Shown here in pieces: positions 59,696-64,000 of a stretch of DNA of 64,000 nucleotides. Position 1 is the first letter of the stretch. Each line of letters opens with the position of its first letter. The stretch covers positions 143,009,343 to 143,073,342 of the forward strand of contig NC_133394.1 of the NCBI RefSeq assembly GCF_047511655.1, given 5' to 3'. Made by a program: the position numbers and the translations under genes. The DNA is from Castor canadensis (taxonomy: Eukaryota; Chordata; Mammalia; Rodentia; Castoridae). The notes beneath the pieces are model-generated. The model saw only the letters and a list, made by a program, of their open reading frames with translations. It did not search any database and had not been told where the DNA came from.

Positions 59696-60499
59696 CTTAC
59701 TTGTTTTTAAATATTAGTGTTTGAGCAAGTTCCTTTTAAGATCTCTTTTCCTTATTTTTTTTTTTTAAATCATGATTTCATTCTAAAGCAGTTGGCTGAT
59801 CACAAGGCAATTAGAAAAATCTTTGAACAGACTTAGTAGGAAAAGCTATCCTAAAGAACTTGGGCAGCGACACAGAGAGAATTGTGCATTGACGCAGTTT
59901 ATGTAGTTCAATAAATATTGTATCAGGTCCAGGATGGAAAAAGGATGTTGCCGAAATAATTGTGATGTGATAGTTAAAAAAAATAAATGCAACAATAGAC
60001 CAGTGTACTGGCCAGCAGGAAGCTCCAACAATACCCCCACCTTTTTCCTGTACCTTACCCAGAGTTCCTTCCAGGCGACACAGATAACCCAAAGACGATA
60101 AAGTCTAGGACTGGGTTTGGTGCCAGCTGAAAATAGAAGAATTAGTGTCAAACTGTTATCTGATCTGAAAGTAGCCTTGGCAAACAACCTTCCCAAGCAG
60201 AAGGAAGAAAAGTCCCTTGTGGAACTTTCTTCATCTGAGTAGTCTGTCTGATGGTTCAGTAGCAACTCAGTTCTCCTGGATGTCATCCCACGGGACGTGC
60301 ATCCATCCTGGGGTGACTCTTGCATCATATACAGAGCCACACTGGAGCAGTAATTAAGTCCCACTACTGTTTACAAGTAGGAGTTCCTTGCTGCTACAAG
60401 GAGCTTTATGCTCTCAGCACACTTGCCTGGGCTTTATCCCTTTTAGCTCTGGAGGAAGCTCCTGGCCTTGACTATTATCTCCATGATTTCCTACAGAGC
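59696..60499. other. Intron sequence, nothing recognised
   Basis: Holds the longest open frame of the window (minus strand, 59846-60364, 172 codons), with no recognisable domain; see rejected items. Confidence 0.35.
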
Positions 60500-60575
60500 T
60501 GAGAAGCTGGGCAAGGGACTCAGCTCTCTGTGCCTCAGTTTTCACATCTGGATAGTGAGAGGTATTGATCTAACC
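60500..60575 (+). repeat. MIR fragment, sense
   Basis: gggcaagggactcagctctc, tgtgcctcagttttcacatc. Confidence 0.6.
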
Positions 60576-60591
60576 CATCTCATTGGGCCAG

Positions 60592-60632
60592 ATCAGAATT
60601 GTGTGAGATCACACAATCAGAATTGTGTGAGA
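60592..60632 (+). repeat. Short tandem duplication with internal palindrome
   Basis: ATCAGAATTGTGTGAGA at 60592-60608 is repeated at 60616-60632 (24-bp period). Between and across them TTGTGTGA and TCACACAA form a perfect 8-bp inverted repeat with a 2-bp centre. Confidence 0.85.
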
Positions 60633-60699
60633 AGTTGCTGGCAAAGAGTTTAGCAGCCCACTAGGGGTTACTTGCTGTTATAAAATAAAGAATAATATT

Positions 60700-60778
60700 A
60701 ATAACAATCCCACAAGGTTAGAAATGAGGAAGCTGAGGCTCATTTAATCATTGTAGTTACTGAGCAGTCAAGTCCCAA
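60700..60778 (-). repeat. MIR fragment, antisense
   Basis: tagaaatgaggaagctgagg. Confidence 0.5.
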
Positions 60779-61834
60779 GGCAGGCATTATTTTAGGTTAG
60801 GCTGAGCCAAGAGAGATGGTGAAGAAGTCAACATATGCACAGAGGTCTCTGAGAAGTCATAGGAAAAAAGGTGGGATTGAGTTCTGGAAGAGAGAGCAAA
60901 GGTGAGGCAGGCTGGTCTGCCTGTTTGTATGACATCATCACAAAGAGCCTTGCCTGTGAGCAGACATTGAGCAGAGCCATTCATCAAGTCAGAGAATGGG
61001 TCCTGCCAGCATTTTAGCATGAGACAGAAGGGACAGCCATGTGAAGACTTTGCAGCAAGGATGATTTAGATTGTCATGGGAAATTACAAAGATCCGTGTG
61101 CCGGGGGCACTGTGAGCTGGGTCAGTAGTGGGACACAAGGGCAGGTTCTCATGGTCTTCTCTGAAGGTCAGTGAACACTTGTGACTTTATGCAGCAGAAA
61201 GCCTGGGGGAAAGGGAGTCCTGAGTTGGACTTTTGATTTAAGTAAAACTTTGCATAAGGCTCACTTTGAAAACTGTGGAGATGATGTATTGTAGGTTGGC
61301 AAGAATGGGCACAGGGACATCACTTTGGAGACATTTTCCATTTGGACAAAGATGGTAGCATGGCATGGAATAGTAGCAGAGGAGGTAGCAGAAATGGCCC
61401 GGACAGAACTAAAAGGGAACTCAGATCCACTTACGTTCAATCCTGAGAGAACTGCTGGCTTGTCAGGGAGAGAAGACATGTCAAGGAAACATGAAATGGC
61501 TTCCTACATGCCTCCTACCCTATAACATATGATCACTAGGGACATTAACTCCATAAGTACCCCATCAATTCCAGGGATAAGGTTCTATGGGAATTAAGAA
61601 GAACAGCGTTCTCCATGGCACCCCACGATCTGCCAAACCTTTAAGGAGAAAGTGAGACTTCAAATGTACTTCAGATGATTTGAATAGGCAGAGAAATGAA
61701 GGCAGGAAACAAGTTCATTTTGAGATATTTGTAAAGAAAGACATCAACCAGATCAAGTATAATGTCTAAGGTCTCTCAGTTATTTCTAGGATTCAGTCAT
61801 ATAAAATAATGCTACAATAAGCATTGCATATTAG
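60779..61834. other. Intron sequence, nothing firmly recognised
   Basis: Purine-rich; parts may be old reverse L2. Confidence 0.3.
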
Positions 61835-61992
61835 CTATGTGACTTTTTTATTTAACCTCTCTGGCCTCATTTTCTTCATCTATCAAATGAAGAAACTGAT
61901 AGTGTTTACCTCTTAGGACTATTGTAAGGATGAAATGTTAACACATCAGTGATTAGAATGGTGCCCGGAGCACTTAAACACTCTGTAGGAGT
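61835..61992 (+). repeat. MIR SINE, sense
   Basis: tagctatgtgacttttttat, ctggcctcattttcttcatc, and gaatggtgcccggagcactt. Confidence 0.75.
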
Positions 61993-62451
61993 GAGCATTT
62001 CTCCAGAGCAAGTACTTAAGAGCAGAATTACTGAGCTATATATACAGTTGTGAAAGTTGTCAGAATCAAAATGGAGTTACTTGTGTCAACCTAATTAACA
62101 AACAGAGAGAGTCTCCAAAGGTAATGAGCTTAATCACTTGGGAATGAGCATTGCAACACAGAACACAAGTGTCCTAGTAAAAGATGGGTTTATTCCAGGA
62201 TGCAAAGGAAGGCAAGGATTTTAAAAGGTAAAATGAAAAATGTTAAACATTTTTTGTAGCAGTTACCCTGACTACAATGATCAATAACAAGAGCGGCATT
62301 GGTCAAGGTTGGACAGGAATTTGCTGGGCAAATGCCCTCACAGAATTTTTTGTGTAAGGTTGTGGTGGCCTTTGGTTAAGATTATGTTTCTGGCAGTCTT
62401 GTATGATAGATCTTGTCATTAGACAAATGTGCAAGAGATTTCCACCTTCAT
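61993..62451. other. Intron sequence, possible unassigned LTR
   Basis: gttgtcagaatcaaaatgga near 62056 looks like the start of an LTR-type repeat, but I cannot name a family. Confidence 0.25.
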
Positions 62452-62622
62452 GACTAGGGCTTGAACTCATGGCCTACACCAGCCCTTTTTTGTGAAGGTT
62501 TTCTTCAAGATAGGTTCTCATGAATTGTTTGCCTAGGCTGGCTTCAAACCACAATCCTCTTGATCTCTGCCTCCTGAGTAGTTAGGATTGTAGGCATGAG
62601 CCACTGGCACCGTCTTGGGGCC
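62452..62622 (-). repeat. B1/ID composite SINE, antisense
   Basis: Reversed ID end (gactagggcttgaactcatg) and reversed B1 (tctctgcctcctgagtagtt). Confidence 0.75.
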
Positions 62623-62967
62623 ATTATTAATAAGATAATAATGAGCACAAACTCTGTGATGTTGCAAGGCTTGGTCTGATAACTGAGATGGTTACTAGGT
62701 GACTACAAGACAGCAAGCACGTATAGCATGGATACACTGGACAAGGGGTGATGGTGTCCTTCTTAGAATGCATGAGGTTTTATCACCCCACTCAGAATGA
62801 TGTGCAAATTAAAACATTACTTGTTTATTTCTAGTACTTTCCATTTGACATGTTTGGGCCATGGTTGACCACAGGTAACTGAAGCCGCAGAAAGCAGAAC
62901 CATGATGGGGAGCTACCACCTGGTCTTCATTGAAAGGTTGACTAATCCCTGTGACAGACACAGCCTA
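62623..62967. repeat. Old interspersed repeat, family uncertain
   Basis: cactcagaatgatgtgcaaa, tttatttctagtactttcca and ggttgaccacaggtaactga follow a known dispersed mammalian repeat block (MER-type); family not certain. Confidence 0.4.
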
Positions 62968-63062
62968 TGGGCTGCGGGAGAGGAGAGTAACTCAGCCACA
63001 GAGCTTGTGCTTAGCATGCGTGCGGCCCTGAGTTTGATCTCCAGCACCAAAACTAATTTAAA
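62968..63062 (+). repeat. ID-like SINE
   Basis: agcatgcgtgcggccctgag followed by tttgatctccagcacc; closer to generic ID/sciurid-type than to the composite copies, so probably an older subfamily. Confidence 0.7.
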
Positions 63063-63099
63063 AGAGTAGATAGCCCTCATTATACTTCAAGATGACTTG

Positions 63100-63262
63100 T
63101 ACTAACACACATTCCCCTTCAGTCTTACTTCCACATATTCTCACCAACACTTGATATTTGTTAATTTTGAAAATTTTAACAAAACTGATGGATCAAAAAG
63201 TGTTATCTGAATTTGAACTCTCATTACTTTGATGAGGATTTCAATGGTTTTGGTATTAGGAC
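63100..63262 (-). mobile_element. Old L1 fragment, antisense
   Basis: catattctcaccaacacttg followed by atatttgttaatttt is reversed L1 ORF2 sequence. Confidence 0.5.
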
Positions 63263-63292
63263 TCCCTGACACTCTTTAAAAATTTTGAGGCT

Positions 63293-63488
63293 AGCCAGAA
63301 TCCAGTGGCTCACGCCTATAATCCTAGCTACTCAGGAGGCAGAGATCAGGAGGATTGCTGTTCAAAGCCAGCCTGGGCAATTGTTTGTGAGACCCTATCT
63401 TGAAAAACCTTTCACAAAGAAATAGGGCTGGTGGAGTGGCTCAAGGTGAAGGCCCTGAGTTCAAGTCTCCCCCTTCCCCCCCAAAAAA
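63293..63488 (+). repeat. B1/ID composite SINE with deleted ID core
   Basis: Well-kept B1 part (gtggctcacgcctataatcc, caaagccagcctgggcaatt). The ID part jumps from ggctcaag to gtgaaggccctgag, missing about 24 bases that hold the rest of the A box and the anticodon-side arm. Confidence 0.85.
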
Positions 63489-64000
63489 TAGAGACCCAAA
63501 GAGCTTTTGTTTGGGGTTATTTTGCTTGTTTGAATATAACTTTAGTATTCAGTAGAAGACAGATGGATTCACATATCAATTTCTGTGTTCAATCTTCTGT
63601 TAAGTTGTTTTGGTCAAAGAAAAGTGCCTTTACATAGATCCGTGGTTGAAAAAGGGAAGAATATTTTACTAGCTTCTTGAGATTATTATAAATATTCATT
63701 GTTGCTACACCAAACTCTACAAGTAGTTCCTTAAAGACTGAGTTCAGTATAGAATCTGAAAACATATCAATAAACCTTTCATACTTTGCAATAAAAAACC
63801 CACCACTCTGTCTTGCACTTTAAATACGTAGTTCACCCACTCATGAATTTGTAATACCATGCACTGGTTATTTGGAAAATACCAGTTCACTGAGTCTTGC
63901 ATATCTTCCAAATTTGACACATTTCATTATGCAATAGCAAAAAAAAATTACATTTATTAATATCACCATCAATCTCATTAGAAAAATCTTTAAGTATTGG
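63489..64000. other. Intron sequence at the window end, nothing recognised
   Basis: AT-rich; no exon or repeat assigned. Confidence 0.35.

Larger units (their letters stand above)
23786..64000 (+). other. LDB2: LDB2 intron 1 (5' part, continues beyond the window)
   Basis: Starts with the consensus donor GTAAGT directly after codon 44. No stretch to the right encodes the expected start of exon 2 (an acidic, DNLWW-containing segment in this family), so the whole remaining 40 kb is inferred to be intron 1. A very long first intron fits LDB2, which spans several hundred kilobases in human. The intron carries SINEs, MaLR LTRs, MIR, L2, microsatellites and several unique AT-rich stretches that could hold enhancers. 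An unannotated alternative first exon or a non-coding RNA inside cannot be excluded from sequence alone. Confidence 0.85.

Noticed and set aside
59846..60364. 172-codon open frame on the minus strand
   Set aside because: Longest frame in the window, but no domain or recognisable family, no splice or promoter context, an alternative overlapping frame on the same strand (59811-60092), and length within chance for 64 kb.
1..64000. CRISPR arrays, insertion sequences, operons, replication origins
   Set aside because: None seen; the window is mammalian and the direct repeats found are SINE target duplications or microsatellites.

Overview
This window is mammalian nuclear DNA, most likely from a rodent. 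It is AT-rich with long non-coding stretches. It carries many B1 (7SL-derived) plus ID-type (tRNA-derived) SINEs, together with older MIR, L2, L1M, MLT1 and MLT2 copies. The tRNA-like SINE unit reads like 'ggctcaagtggtagagtgcctgcctagcaagc' broken into its A-box and B-box halves. I associate this form with castorimorph rodents such as beaver or kangaroo rat; the exact species is an inference. No bacterial, plasmid or phage features are present.

There is one confident protein-coding exon. Positions 23654-23785 on the plus strand encode the first 44 residues of LIM domain-binding protein 2 (LDB2) and end in a perfect GTAAGT splice donor. Upstream lie a 5' leader with two upstream AUGs, a TATA-like element and a polypyrimidine tract of about 185 bp that can form G-quadruplexes on the minus strand. 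Everything from 23786 to the window end reads as LDB2 intron 1; I found no second LDB2 exon.

Region by region: 1-14170 is intergenic and transposon-rich. It holds an MLT2 LTR split by a MaLR LTR, an antisense ERV-L provirus remnant at 7690-12116 with an L1 piece inside, and a twin-primed L1 at 12461-13602 with a 13-bp target-site duplication. 14170-22140 holds MLT1-like LTRs, MIR and L2 relics and a SINE. 22140-23785 is the LDB2 upstream and promoter region, including a pair of POU octamers. 24000-38000 is largely unique intron with microsatellites, one long L2 and candidate conserved segments. 38000-64000 is intron with more SINEs, two MaLR LTRs, and a notable AT-rich segment at 43330-43700 with a POU octamer and two RFX X-box motifs. 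It also holds a pair of adjacent perfect hairpins at 55177-55229.

The genes do not form a pathway. The biological content is one developmental-regulator promoter, its possible enhancers, and a readable history of retrotransposition. I did not find an evident new protein system. The best candidates for undescribed biology are the intronic X-box cluster, the upstream tandem octamers, the promoter G4/uORF arrangement and the double hairpin.
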